A DNA stretch of 64,000 nt from the NCBI GenBank assembly GCA_946811185.2, contig OX328112.1, forward strand, positions 21,047,558 through 21,111,557, read 5' to 3'. Source of the DNA: Hippopus hippopus. Its lineage: Eukaryota; Mollusca; Bivalvia; Cardiida; Cardiidae. The translations under genes and the position numbers were made by a program. Below, piece by piece: positions 24,056 through 34,384 of this stretch. Numbering within the stretch: position 1 is the stretch's first letter; every line of letters begins with the position of its first letter. The notes under the pieces were generated by a model. That model was not told the origin of the DNA. It saw only the letters and a list, made by a program, of their open reading frames with translations, and did no database searches.

Positions 24056-24270
24056 TACCAAACACTAAAATTTTGACTTTTTATTATAGAAAGCATTTTG
24101 CAGAAGACAAATTAATTGTTGCTCAAATGATGGAAACTGTCCTGAAAAGGGTAGAAACACGCAAGAAAGTAAGATATTGCTACTGACCAGCATTTTTTCC
24201 CCTTTTTGGCATTAAGTTTTCAAAAGCCTTCTTTCTCAGAGTTGTAGGAATACTTGATCATTTTGTAAAT
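24056..24270 (+). mobile_element. Family A MITE, right of an opposed pair
   Basis: GTACCAAACACTAAAATTTT, CAGAAGACAAATTAATTGTT, GCTCAAATGATGGAAACTG and GACCAGCATTTTTTCCCC are the forward family A interior. It ends about 50 bp before exon 8. Confidence 0.55.
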
Positions 24271-24322
24271 GTTTAAATAAGGTGGTAAGATCATACTTTA
24301 TCAGTATGGTTCCCTATTGCAG

Positions 24323-24422
24323 ACTATGATACATGATGTAATGAAAGCACAGAAGAGAAACAGTGCGGGGCCAACAGTAGCTGAGTACAGAGATCAGATT
24401 AGAGGCAATTTGATGACAGCAA
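24323..24422 (+). CDS. KIAA2012: KIAA2012-like, exon 8
   Basis: Starts phase 0 after TTGCAG at 24322 and ends phase 1 before GTAAGT at 24423. It encodes TMIHDVMKAQKRNSAGP and AEYRDQIRGNLMTA, a mixed helical-looking stretch with more hydrophobic residues than its neighbours. This suggests a short ordered segment spanning exons 6-9. Confidence 0.76.
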
Positions 24423-24874
24423 GTAAGTATATGTGTCGTATAAATACTTGGTAAACATGAAGATAGAGTGCTTGTCAAAGGGAAAATAGGTCATGGGATT
24501 GAGTCTTGGCCAGGTCTTACATATCCACAGAAAAAAAATCCTTCCCTCCATAGGGATAACAATTTGGGGGATAATATTGTGACAGGTTTGCCAATGTCAT
24601 GATTATAGTACTAGTGCCGTTCATACATCAAATACATAGCATAGTTTGGGTATATGAAGATATGATCTGTCCAAGTGTTACAATGGATAGATAAATTCTG
24701 AGCATGCCAAAGGTGTGTTAGCTTAATTTGACGCTAATTATGCCGATATTTTATGAAAAACAATCTACCCCAAAGCAGGATTTACGTCTTTGCTACTGAG
24801 TTTTATCAGATATTTGGATGCCTAATGGTTTATTTAAAACCGGTACAGATAAGGCAATTCTGTATGTTATGCAG
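24423..24874 (+). other. Intron 8
   Basis: 452 bp, AT-rich. No repeat or other feature recognised. Confidence 0.55.
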
Positions 24875-25096
24875 TTGCCAAGGCAGCAGGTATTGACCAA
24901 TCAGAAATACCAGCTGATGCAGAAATCGACCCAGAGTTGATGGAACAGTTATCTAGCCAGAACCTGACTCCTGGTGACATAGAGATAGTGAGAGATGAGG
25001 AGACTGGAAGAAGTTTTATTCGCTCTAGAAACAGACAGATCTCAGAAGCAATGGCAGGGGTTGAGAAAGGTCACATATACCAGTCTGGTGGTAAAG
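24875..25096 (+). CDS. KIAA2012: KIAA2012-like, exon 9
   Basis: 74 codons, phase 1 to 1, acceptor TATGCAG at 24874, donor GTTAGT at 25097. The peptide includes DPELMEQLSSQNLTPGDIEI and ETGRSFIRSRNRQISEAMAG, well balanced in composition and probably part of a small ordered region with exons 6-8. No named family was recognised. Confidence 0.78.
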
Positions 25097-25398
25097 GTTA
25101 GTGGTTAAATAGCTTTTAGACCGGGTATTTCCCCCTTTTTTGGCCTTTATTAGCCTTTTCATAGTGTCCTCGCATAGCAGTACAAACTGTTTATGTACCA
25201 ACTGAAAACTGTTACAGTTAACACATTGGACAATATTTGCAGTTGAGATAAATTAATTTTTCAGTGGTATGGAAAACATAGTTTGAAAAGGATCGATTGC
25301 TTGTAAAATGCAAATGTTTCTTTTCCAATAATGTTTTCCAAAGCTACTATATTAAGGTCTTGAAAAAGGCAACGGCCACCAGTCACTTTGGGGTTTAA

Positions 25399-25951
25399 CT
25401 CTTTACTAGTTTAACCGGTTATCAAACAGTCCCAAGTTTTAATGACCCCGACGAAAAAGGCTTTTGAAAATATTATAGGAAATGGAGAAAATGCCGGTAA
25501 TCAATATTTCCTCCTTTCCCCATTGTGCTTTCTTATCTTTCAAAGAATATCCCGAGATTTTAGCCATATGTTATTTGTCTGTATGTGATTTGAACTTGGT
25601 TGATTGATTGTTTGGTGTTTAACACATTTTTCAACATTATTTCAGTTATATGGTGGTGGCCAGTGCACCTATCCATGCTTTCCTGGAGTCTCTTTTACCA
25701 GTACTCCGCACAATATTCTTTCCAAGCCACTGGCTGCTTTCCCACATAACCATCATCGAGACAATGGTCAGCGGTGGGAAAGGAATGAATCCTGTCGCAA
25801 TGACTACCATCAATCCTCGGAAAGAAATTGGCCGAGCCAGGGATCAAATCCACGACCCCCTGTTCTCAAGTCCTGCACGCTACCGACTTCGCTACCGGGG
25901 CTCGGCGCTTTGAACTTGGACTAGTCTACAATTTTGCTGTTTAGTAAAGGT
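25399..25951 (-). mobile_element. Family A MITE split by a SINE
   Basis: TTAA at 25395-25398. The 5' part to 25599 and the 3' part from 25920 together make one family A element, ending GTTTAGTAAAGG before TTTAA. The insert is the SINE at 25600-25908 plus its target copy. Confidence 0.75.
25600..25908 (-). mobile_element. tRNA-derived SINE with 11-bp target duplication
   Basis: 309 bp, flanked by a perfect duplication, TTTGAACTTGG, at 25589-25599 and 25909-25919. On the minus strand the head has an A box TAGCGAAGTCGG (25894-25883) and a B box GGATTTGATCC (25851-25841), in a tRNA-like fold starting GAGCC and closing GGCTC. The other end is a CAATCAATCA-type tail. A Pol III-transcribed, L1-type-mobilised SINE fits (family knowledge). 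Confidence 0.85.
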
Positions 25952-26477
25952 TTAATTAATTACCTTTAACTTTACTCCCTTCTAGCTTTTAAAAGATACA
26001 TCCTGTTAATTGGTCAACATTCTGTCTGTTGTCTGCATATCCTTTCGCTCTAAAACAAGTCTATAACCTTATTGTTTAGCAAAGTTTAAGTGTAAACACT
26101 TTACTATCAATGAAATGTACTGTCACAATTAAAGTAAAGCCCTAACTTCATTTAGTTTGCTAACATGAGGGATAAATATTTCCTGAAACCATTAACAGAG
26201 AATAACATGATTCAGAAAATAGACATGCAGCGTTTGTACACATACATCTGTATACTATAAGGAAATTGGCGAGTTATTGCTAATCGTTATGAAAAAATTT
26301 ATTGTTACAGTTGTAACACTCACAAGCAAGAATTGTTCACAAATTGTTTGACAAATAATTGATGCGACTTCATATCTTATATAGCCTGGTCCTGTTTTAA
26401 ATATACCTATGAAGTCTGTAATGTCCTTAATGTTTAGATAAATGAATGTTCAAGCTGATATGTTAACCATATATTAA

Positions 26478-26600
26478 CCCTTTCAGAGGTATACTAGACG
26501 ACATTGGCCCTTTGCGGACGGCACAGATGAAAATAACACTGCACAGAATGTGCAGTCTGATATTGGATCTATACCGTCTGCTTAATCAAGTTTTTTATAT
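26478..26600. mobile_element. Family B element
   Basis: TTAA at 26474-26477, start CCCTTTCAGAGG, core ACTGCACAGAATGTGCAGTC (palindrome) and TATTGGATCTATACCGTCTGC. Confidence 0.55.
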
Positions 26601-26693
26601 ATAAATTATTCTGAGTTTTTGTGGAATGAGTTTTAGCGTTACGAGAATGAGTTTACATATTTGGCGCTGAAATTGTTACTAAATCTATCTCAG

Positions 26694-26873
26694 GTGATGC
26701 CGGCAAGAGAATATCAATCCCAGAACGTAAGCAGAATGTAGATATTGGTGAACTGGATGTCATTAAATACGGAGAGGCTGACAAACTTTCACAGAAATCA
26801 CCATCTGAAAAGGCAGGCTCTGACGTTGGCTCCAAAAAAGGCAGTGTCTCTGGCGCTCAGTCCCTGGTTGCAG
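26694..26873 (+). CDS. KIAA2012: KIAA2012-like, exon 10
   Basis: 60 codons, phase 1 to 1, acceptor ATCTCAG at 26693, donor GTTTGT at 26874. It encodes RISIPERKQNVDIGELDVIK, then a Ser/Lys/Gly-rich linker (SEKAGSDVGSKKGSVSGAQS). The linker character returns here after the more ordered exons 6-9. Confidence 0.75.
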
Positions 26874-27345
26874 GTTTGTGTCTCTTTCGGTTGCTATTTG
26901 TTCTGTCAATTCTTTTCTATATGTAGCTCTTCTTAGCATGAAGTATTCATCAGTATGCTATTGTGATGCTGCTATAATTCTTGTATATCAACAGCCTTTT
27001 GCTGTTCATCATTAACATTCACACATTTTTCACATTAGTCTTTTTTACTAGGTCTTGATGAAAAATGACCGGAATGTTAATTTTCTCAGAATTTTAAGTT
27101 TGGCCAATTTTGATTATCTGTCATAGTTATTCAAAGACAAAGTCACTAGATAAGATTTGAAAGAAAAAACTGGATGCCACATTTTGAATCTTTCTTAATT
27201 TTGTTTAATGCTCAATTATACTGGTCCAAGCTTGAGAGCATTTGAAAATTATTAAAAAAATATGTATATCATTCATAACATACACTCAGGACAAGGCTTA
27301 CAAAGTAATGCCATATATTTATTCATGAAACATTGCCCCCTTTAG
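26874..27345 (+). other. Intron 10
   Basis: 472 bp, AT-rich. Nothing recognised. Confidence 0.55.
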
Positions 27346-27458
27346 GTTCCCAGCATGATGATACGGCTGGTTCTAAAACACCTAAATCTGCTGTATCCTT
27401 TAAAGATGATAAACAGGAAGCTGACGAGTTCCAGAAAGCAATAGAAGATCTGGAAAGG
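27346..27458 (+). CDS. KIAA2012: KIAA2012-like, exon 11
   Basis: Starts phase 1 after TTTAG at 27345 and ends phase 0 before a strong GTGAGT at 27459. It encodes a Ser/Lys linker and then an acidic helix, KQEADEFQKAIEDLER. The following intron is long and holds two tandem-unit repeat elements. Confidence 0.76.
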
Positions 27459-28889
27459 GTGAGTAAAATGTCTTGTGAGGTCGCTGTTTATAATCTTTCT
27501 TTTCAGTAAAATACTTTCCTATGCCCTGAAGTTGATCACAAACCCGAAGATCTGTTGTTGTTACATCTAGCTTGTTTTCTCTTAGGGGGCCAAATAGATA
27601 GTTACAGCATGGTCAAATTGCATTTTAAAGCTGTGTTATAGTCCATTTAGTTGGTGTAAAAATTAACGTTTGGCTCAAAATCATCTATTTTTTTTTTTTT
27701 TTTTTGTGGAAATTTCTTTATACCTATCTGATTTTTTTACAAAAACCTTGAGAGAAAAATTACTTATAGAATTTAAAACTGTATTTTCATGATTTTGTCC
27801 ATTGTTAATTTTGACATCTGAAAAAGGGGGAGAGAGAGCAACAAACAGAACAGCATACTGTCCCATGGTCAATTTGAAAGCATTTACATATGAGGCCAAG
27901 TATATTGAAAAACTAGAAATTGATCTGAAGAGGTATACCTTCTTTCTTTTCTTTAAGGAATGATATCATCAGTTATCTAAATGTGGATAATTTATATCAC
28001 ATTTTTTTCGGTTAGGACGGTTGGGAAATTGCTATTTGTTTAATGGTAGAATAATTTATAATGGTACATACTTACGCAAATAATTCAATTTCTATGACGT
28101 TAAGAGTGATTATTGTAAAACATGAGATTAACATGTATGTTTCTATTCTTATGATAGTTGTGTACATAAAGTCACTAATCTAAATATGAATGAAATTACT
28201 ACAAAACACATGGTTTTACTATGATTTGTTATTGTTTATGGCTGTTCTCCAACTGTCCCTCACTACTCTGTGGCTAAGACCAAAAATGCTAAAATATTAC
28301 TATTGAGTTAAATAGTAAAAAGCATGAAATTGAAAATGAAAAGTTGTGAAAAATTAGATTTCTGCATGTAAATAATTTACATTGCAACAAAGAAATATCG
28401 AAGAAGTTGTTCCATTTAAATGCATTTGATCAAAATGTTAGTTTTTATAGAAACCAAATGGACTATATCAAGAATAAACTTACCATTAGATATTGCAGAT
28501 TTGGGATCACAGTAAATATCTCCTCGACAGCGGACTCTATGAAGTTATATGAATCATGTTCAGTGCACAAACCATAAAACAAAGTAACATAAGAACTAAT
28601 CGCACTTATTGAGCACTTACTTATTTTGTCAATATTATCTTGCAAAAAAGTTTATCTCTGTGGAACAAGAGCAGTTCCTCCTTCCTCAACAATGCTTCAG
28701 AGATGGTCTGCAACTAGAAGGTAAAAAAAGTCTGCAGGAAATAATGAAGTGTTTCACCTATCCAAATTATTAATATTCAAACTTTCAAGCACTAAATGAA
28801 TTAAGTAACAATTTCCAGCCATTAGAAAAAGCCAACAATGCTGAGGTTTCAAAATTCTTTTTGCAGAAAATATCTGAAATTATCAGACA

Positions 28890-28972
28890 GGTTGGATGAA
28901 AGATTAGAAATAATGTTTTCTGTAGTCTGATCTTGATCTACACTACCTTCAAATAGCGTAGCAGTGAAGGGG
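28890..28972. mobile_element. Family B element, right half
   Basis: TGTAGTCTGATCTTGATCTA and the end GCAGTGAAGGGG before TTAA at 28973-28976. Confidence 0.5.
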
Positions 28973-29156
28973 TTAAAATGATTTTTACAGCTGAAGAGTT
29001 ACAGCAGAAGGGTGACTTATTTTATTGTACATCTGGATAGTTGTTTCTTTATTTGTAATACTGTGTTGTTTTGTTTTATGTTCTATGTGTTCAGATAGTT
29101 TTGAAAAGCAAGGAAAGTAACTCATGATAGCTTGTTTAAGTAACATGTATTTTTAG

Positions 29157-30180
29157 CGTGCGTCCTTCAGTCCGTCCGTGCGTGCGTCCGTCCGTGCGTG
29201 CGTTAACTTATTTTAAACATCTTTTTCTCTGAAACTACCTATCCAATTTTGATAAAACTTCAATCCTGCCATGGTCCTCTTTAGAAATTTTTGAAAGAAC
29301 ACGATTTTTTCAAAATCTCTGGCATGGCAACAAAACATGAAAATATTGGAAATCTTTAAAAATCTTCTTGTCCAAAACCATAGGGCCTAGGGCTACCAAA
29401 TTTGGCACGTAGCTTGATCTAGTAGACCTCTATCAAGCTTCTTCAAATTATAGCCATAGGGTCAAAATTGGCCCCGCCCCGAGGGTCAGAAGTTTTACAT
29501 GGGCTTATATATAGAAAACTTTAGCAATCTTCCTGTACCTGGCCATAAGACCTAGGGCTACCAAATTTTACATGTGGCTTTATCTAGTGGGCTTCTACCA
29601 AGAGTACCTAAATTATAGCTCTGGGGTCAAATTTGACCTTGCCCCGGGGGTCACAAGTTTTACAAGAGCTTATTTAGAGAAAACTTTAGAAATCTACCTG
29701 TACCTAGCCATCAGGCCTAGGGCTACCAAATTTTTCATGTGACTTTATCTAGTGGGCCCCTACCAAGAGTACTCAAATTATAGCCCTTGGGTCAAAATTG
29801 GCCCCGCCCCGGGGGTCACAAGTTTTACATGGGCTTATATAGAGAAAACTTTAGAAATCTCCCTGTACCTGGCAATTAGGCCTAAGGCTACCAAATTTTG
29901 CATGTGGCTTTATTTAGTGGACCTCTACTAAGAATGCCCAAATTATAGCCCTAGGGTCGAATCTGACCTCACCCCGAGGGTCAGAAGTCTTACATGGGCT
30001 TACTTAGTGAAAACTTTAGAAATCTTCTTGTTACCAACCGTAAAACCAAGGCTACCAATTTTAGCCCAGTCTCAGGGGTCTCATGTTCGAAACCAATTGG
30101 TCTAGTATTGTAATGTTTGGCGTATAGGGTCTTCACTTATTAGCCAGTGGAGCGATACAGGGCCATCATGGCCCTCTTGT
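29157..30180 (+). repeat. Tandem-unit element, exact 165-bp period
   Basis: A CCGTCCGTGCGTGCG run at 29160-29202 is followed by four full units with the same word (CCTAGGGCTACCAAAT) at 29386, 29551, 29716 and 29881 and a fifth, decayed, at 30046. The spacing is exactly 165 bp each time. It ends GGGCCATCATGGCCCTCTTG (30153-30178). Confidence 0.75.
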
Positions 30181-30228
30181 TTGATGATACAATAGGTATT
30201 ATTCCATTTTCCATACCGTAATTGTTAT

Positions 30229-30920
30229 GTCTTCCCCCGTCAGGGTCGGGAGACATATTGTTTTTCCCCGTGCGTCTGTCTGTCTGTCCGTCTGTCCGTC
30301 TGTCTGTCTGGATGTCCGTCAGAAATCGTGTCTATAACTCGAAAACCTTTTTAAGATATTTTGATAAAACTTCACACATTTGTAAAGAATCATGAGACGA
30401 AGTGTCATGCACAAGAACCATAACTCTGGCTTGTATATTTTTTGAGTTATTTCCCTTTGATTATTTTCCTTCACAAATCGTGTCTGCTCTATAACTTGAA
30501 AACCTTTAAAGATATTTTGATAAAACATTTGTAAAGCACCATGAGACAAAGTGTCATGCACAAGAACTATTTAATCTGGCTAGTATATTTTTCGAGTTAT
30601 TTCCCTTTCATTATTTTCCTTCACAAATCGTGTCCACTCTATAACTCGAAAACCTTTTAAGATATTTTGATAAAACTACACATTTGTAAAGCACCATGAG
30701 ACGAAGTGTCATGCACAAGAACTATAACTCTGGCTTGTATATTTTTCAAGTTATTTCCCTTTGTTTATTTTCCTTACTCATTTTACGTACAATTTCGTGT
30801 CCGCTCTATAACTCGAAAACCGTTAGAGAAAAATGAACATTATTTCAGTTAGAAATTGCCTTGGTGACATATCAATCCTTCTGACACCAAAAAGGGGGGG
30901 AGACATCTGTTTTTTTGTAA
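30229..30920 (+). repeat. Tandem-unit element, about 150-bp period
   Basis: Starts CTTCCCCCGTCAGGGTCGGG and AGACATATTG, then a GTCTGTCTGTCC run, then three units containing AAGTGTCATGCACAAGAAC (30411, 30560, 30715). Near 30892-30915 GGGGGGGAGACATCTG repeats the start. Confidence 0.65.
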
Positions 30921-31435
30921 AAAAACAAGTTATAGTTGTACGTTGATTATGATTGCGCTTTAACCCAATATGTCCTGAAACAAATTTTAAGCAGATCAAA
31001 TGAAACATATTGTTGTATACATGGAAATTAGAAATGATTTTATGCATTAACACACAAGTATATTTGAAAATACTTTGGAATTTGGAGAAATTACTCTTTA
31101 CAAGCCTTTTCTTCAAATAAATGGTAATGTGTCCATTTAGTTTTCTTCATCCATTCTTGAATTGTAAATGCACAATAATCTTCAAAGAAACTACATGTTG
31201 AGAAGTGTACTATTTCAGAACAAACTTCAATTGAGAAATCTTCAAAGAAATTTGAAAAATAAAATCTTGCCTAAAATTGCAACTTTGCTCAAAGCAAATG
31301 GGAAATAAATTAAATGTGGCTATACAGTATGGTCCTCAACAAAAAACTCTGACTTTGCGTTAAAGTGTTTCAGAAAGATATTGCAAAACTTTGGTTTTGT
31401 TTTCTCCATTAACATGTTAAAACTCTACCCTAACT

Positions 31436-31590
31436 CTTAACCACACAACAGAATCTTAGACTTGTCCAATTTGAAAGCATTTGGCGTAGAAAACATGGTG
31501 GGAAAATGAAAAAAAAAATGCTGGTTACCGCAATATTGTCAAAAGCCTTTTTGCTGAGGGTTGTTAAAACTCGGGGTTGTGTGGTAACGT
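31436..31590 (+). mobile_element. Family A MITE, shortened
   Basis: CTTAACCACACAACAG, TTAGACTTGTCCAATTTG, TGGTGGGAAAATG, AAAAATGCTGGTTACCGC, then GGTTGTGTGGTAACG. One hairpin arm is deleted. It lies about 55 bp before exon 12. Confidence 0.6.
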
Positions 31591-31645
31591 GTTGATAATG
31601 CAGTCCTCTATAACAACTATATATAACACTGGCTTTACACTACAG

Positions 31646-31748
31646 TCATCTACAAAGAAATCAGAGGCTGATGCTGTCAGTGAGAAGAGTGATGACAAGA
31701 AGAGTAAGGTATCAGAGAAAGGAAAGAAAAAGGAAGAATTTGTTGTTG
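31646..31748 (+). CDS. KIAA2012: KIAA2012-like, exon 12
   Basis: Starts phase 0 after ACTACAG at 31645 and ends phase 1 before GTAAGT at 31749. It is extremely Lys/Glu/Ser-rich (KSEADAVSEKSDDKKSKVSE, then KGKKKEEFVV). A family A palindromic element ends only about 55 bp upstream of the acceptor. Confidence 0.75.
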
Positions 31749-32652
31749 GTAAGTTTGGACTTCAACATTTTTGCTTCCTTTTTTAGAATTATGCCATGAT
31801 CATGCAGACGGGTAAGATTTTGTAGTAGACAACATTCTCCTGCAGATTTTAGGGTTTATAATGTAGAAAAAAGTTCATAAATTAATTACCTTCTGATCAG
31901 GAAGATGTAGTAAAGACTGCCTTCAAGAGTGATCAACTTTGCCAAATATGGAGTGCCACATCAACCCTTGCATGATTCATTTACATATACACTGTATATT
32001 AAAGAACAGTCTTTTTCATCAGTTTTGTTTTAGAGGAGAGAGGTTTACGAACCAATTTTTTTTCAAAGCCTAATCTTTGTCCTAATGTAACCGTTTTCTC
32101 ATGTCATAGGATTTCAAATGTTTGTAAATGTATTTCCTTCCAATAAGTGCAAAAGCCAGTTATGGACTAAACAGTAAAGCCTTATGAAAGATGTAAAGGA
32201 TGGAACAACACAATTACGGTTGTGTTTTCCATTTGCTTTTTGCCCTAGAGTGGTTAATTAAAATTATATTCTTTATATATTATATAAATTATTATGACTT
32301 ATAAGTATTGGTCCGAAGTTGAATATGAATTTTACATATACATGTATTAAATATAGTGTGTATAGTGAGTTATTTAGCTGTCTAAGGCTGTTTCTGTTTT
32401 TACGTATATTTGTACTGTGTGGAAGAATTATTACAGAAGAGATTATATCTCATACATCTGGCATTTGTTATTTCTGTCATTTGTTCTCAAGTTTTTATGT
32501 TGTGGAAGAGCTATATACATATTTCATCCCAAGAAAATCTGTTATAGGTGTTGCTGCATTTCACAAATAATTCTCTAAGCGTGTTCAATATTTTCAGCTG
32601 TAAGTGATTTTGCTGTTTCTTGGTCATAACTTTTAAGCATTGTGATACACAG
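31749..32652 (+). other. Intron 12
   Basis: About 0.9 kb, AT-rich. No feature recognised. Confidence 0.5.
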
Positions 32653-32727
32653 GTAAAGTTAAGGAAACTAAAGAACTTGAACAGTTATACGGGCAACCAG
32701 ATCTGCCTGTTAAAAAGGAAACAACTG
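32653..32727 (+). CDS. KIAA2012: KIAA2012-like, exon 13 (75 nt)
   Basis: 25 codons, phase 1 to 1, acceptor ATACACAG at 32652, donor GTGAGA at 32728. It encodes GKVKETKELEQLYGQPDLPV ending in a Lys/Glu/Thr tail. It is the first of a set of small exons of nearly equal length and identical phase (exons 13, 14, 15 and 17). Confidence 0.7.
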
Positions 32728-32944
32728 GTGAGACTATTTTTATCCAAAGAGCTGTTGATGATGACGTTTACATGGACATGTGATTTATATATGCACATTT
32801 TATGGCTTACTTTGAAATTAATTAATATTAAACTGGTGCCTCTGACATTCGGATTTTTAACCCCTTTGTACATAACGAGGGCAATTTTTTCTTTTCTTAG
32901 ACTTGGATGGTTTTTCCAAATATGTTTGCGATATTAAAATTTTG

Positions 32945-33800
32945 TTTGTTTAAGCCCTTCAAAGTATGCCCTATCTGCCTCCACACACTTTTTACAACGA
33001 ACTACCCACTGCTTGAATGCAGCACAATACTCTTAGTTTGCTATATGTTTAAGACACTGATAGACCGCACTTCCAATACTACAACAGAATTTGAACCGGC
33101 ATCTTGCTACCTTTTCTTTTAGCCGTGGAATGGACCAAAAGTCACAAGGTCAAGGCTGTATGGAGGATGTTCAAAAGCATCGAGCTTAGATTCGTTTAAA
33201 AAAACTGTATACCCCGGCCTACTAATATGCCCGCGTGATGTCATGGAGCAATTTCATGCCGCGGACGCCAGTTCAGGGTCTACATTTCTGATAGAAAGAA
33301 ATCAACAACTTGTGTGAGGATGCTTTCTCAATAAACTTCCCGTTAACAGAACTACCTTTAAGAACTGTATTTGAAGAACAGGATCTCTTGAATCAAAGAA
33401 AAGTACATATAACATGCGATTTGAGGTCTTATTCTGGCATGCAATAATAGGTCTTTCACCATCAGAAGTAGTGCAAACCTTACTTTTAGCCTTATACTGG
33501 TTGGAAATGGTAGATCCAGGTTTCATGATCTGTAACTGTTTCTTCCAAACAACGTGGATCTCACCTTTACTTACTGATTACTTGGAATGCCAGCCTTTCC
33601 CTAGTGTGTTTCTGCTCATCCGTGAGCAAATGAGGGACCCAGCACACACAGATGTTCCACAGCCCAAAGCGTTAGCGTAATATCTTAGAAATACTCAATG
33701 AATGAATGCCTGTTATGTCGGCTATCTCCGTATATGTATATCCTCCCGTTAGGGCCATTTTCAATTGACCGTCGACCATTTTTAAAACGGGGGCCCATGT
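32945..33800 (-). pseudogene. Second mariner transposase relic
   Basis: Minus-strand fragments in several frames match the order of mariner transposase: an HTH-like YTEIADITGIHSLSISKIL stretch, CWVPHLLTDEQK, DHETWIYHFQP, a degenerate KLLHDD, and near 32955-32990 CVEADRAYFEGL, which is the usual C-terminal motif. WVPHLLTD is shared with the mariner at 12.5-13.8 kb, so the two belong to related families. Clear inverted ends were not found. Confidence 0.65.
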
Positions 33801-34338
33801 ACAAACTACTGAGCTGTAACGCACCCTTTCCATGAACTTTATGCAAATTGGCTTGAATTTCTACCGACAGACACCTGACCTGTGCCCAAATTTGACGTAC
33901 TTTCCGTCATAGTGTAAGCGATATTTCTATCTAGTGTAAAATCTCACGGCGGCATGTACAAGGACCATATGTATAGTTTCCCTTGACAGATCAAAAGGGG
34001 GAATGTTTACTATAGCGTTGTGTAGAAAATGTGTAATTTCAGAGTTGCTTTAAAAGATATACAGGTATTCTACGAACACATGAAATGGCCGTCTTACAAC
34101 TATAAGGAAAATAACAAGTATAAGTAGCAATAAATAATTTTAAAATAAATAAAAAAAAAATGCCCACTATGCTTTCCTTGTTATTGACACATAGAAATTT
34201 GTTTCTTTTTATTCTTCTCCTGTTGTCATACTTAAGTGATACATACACGTCTAAAAATAGCATGTATGGGAATAGGATTGGTTTTAATGTTATACCAGTA
34301 GCAGAAAAAACTTTTTTTGTTTGATACCTCTCAGTTCT

Positions 34339-34384
34339 TGTTTTTTTTTTTTTTTTTTTTTTCTTATTTTTTTTTTTTTTTTTT
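34339..34384. repeat. Poly-T tract
   Basis: Two long T runs separated by CTTA. No other content. Confidence 0.9.

Larger units (their letters stand above)
21086..24322 (+). other. Intron 7
   Basis: 3.2 kb. Pieces of tandem-unit elements at 21207-21450 and about 21652-22130, homopolymer C and G runs near 22137 and 22255-22268, a poly-A/TAA run at about 23430-23462, and two adjacent family A copies in opposite orientation at about 23875-24270. Confidence 0.5.
25097..26693 (+). other. Intron 9
   Basis: 1.6 kb. Contains a family A copy interrupted by a SINE (25399-25951), a weak family A hairpin at about 25255-25365 and a family B copy starting at 26478. Confidence 0.6.
27459..31645 (+). other. 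Intron 11
   Basis: 4.2 kb. Poly-T near 27690-27706, a family B end at about 28890-28972, two tandem-unit elements (29157-30180 and 30229-30920) and a family A copy at 31436-31590. Nothing recognised in 27710-28890. Confidence 0.55.

Noticed and set aside
25841..25908. A tRNA gene on the minus strand
   Set aside because: The boxes are present, but the arms are imperfect and the sequence is the head of a SINE with a target duplication.
25604..25924. Two overlapping open frames of 87-106 codons
   Set aside because: They lie within the tRNA-derived SINE and have no coding features.
34339..34384. Possible regulatory poly-T tract
   Set aside because: Homopolymer runs of this kind are common here and show no link to an exon.
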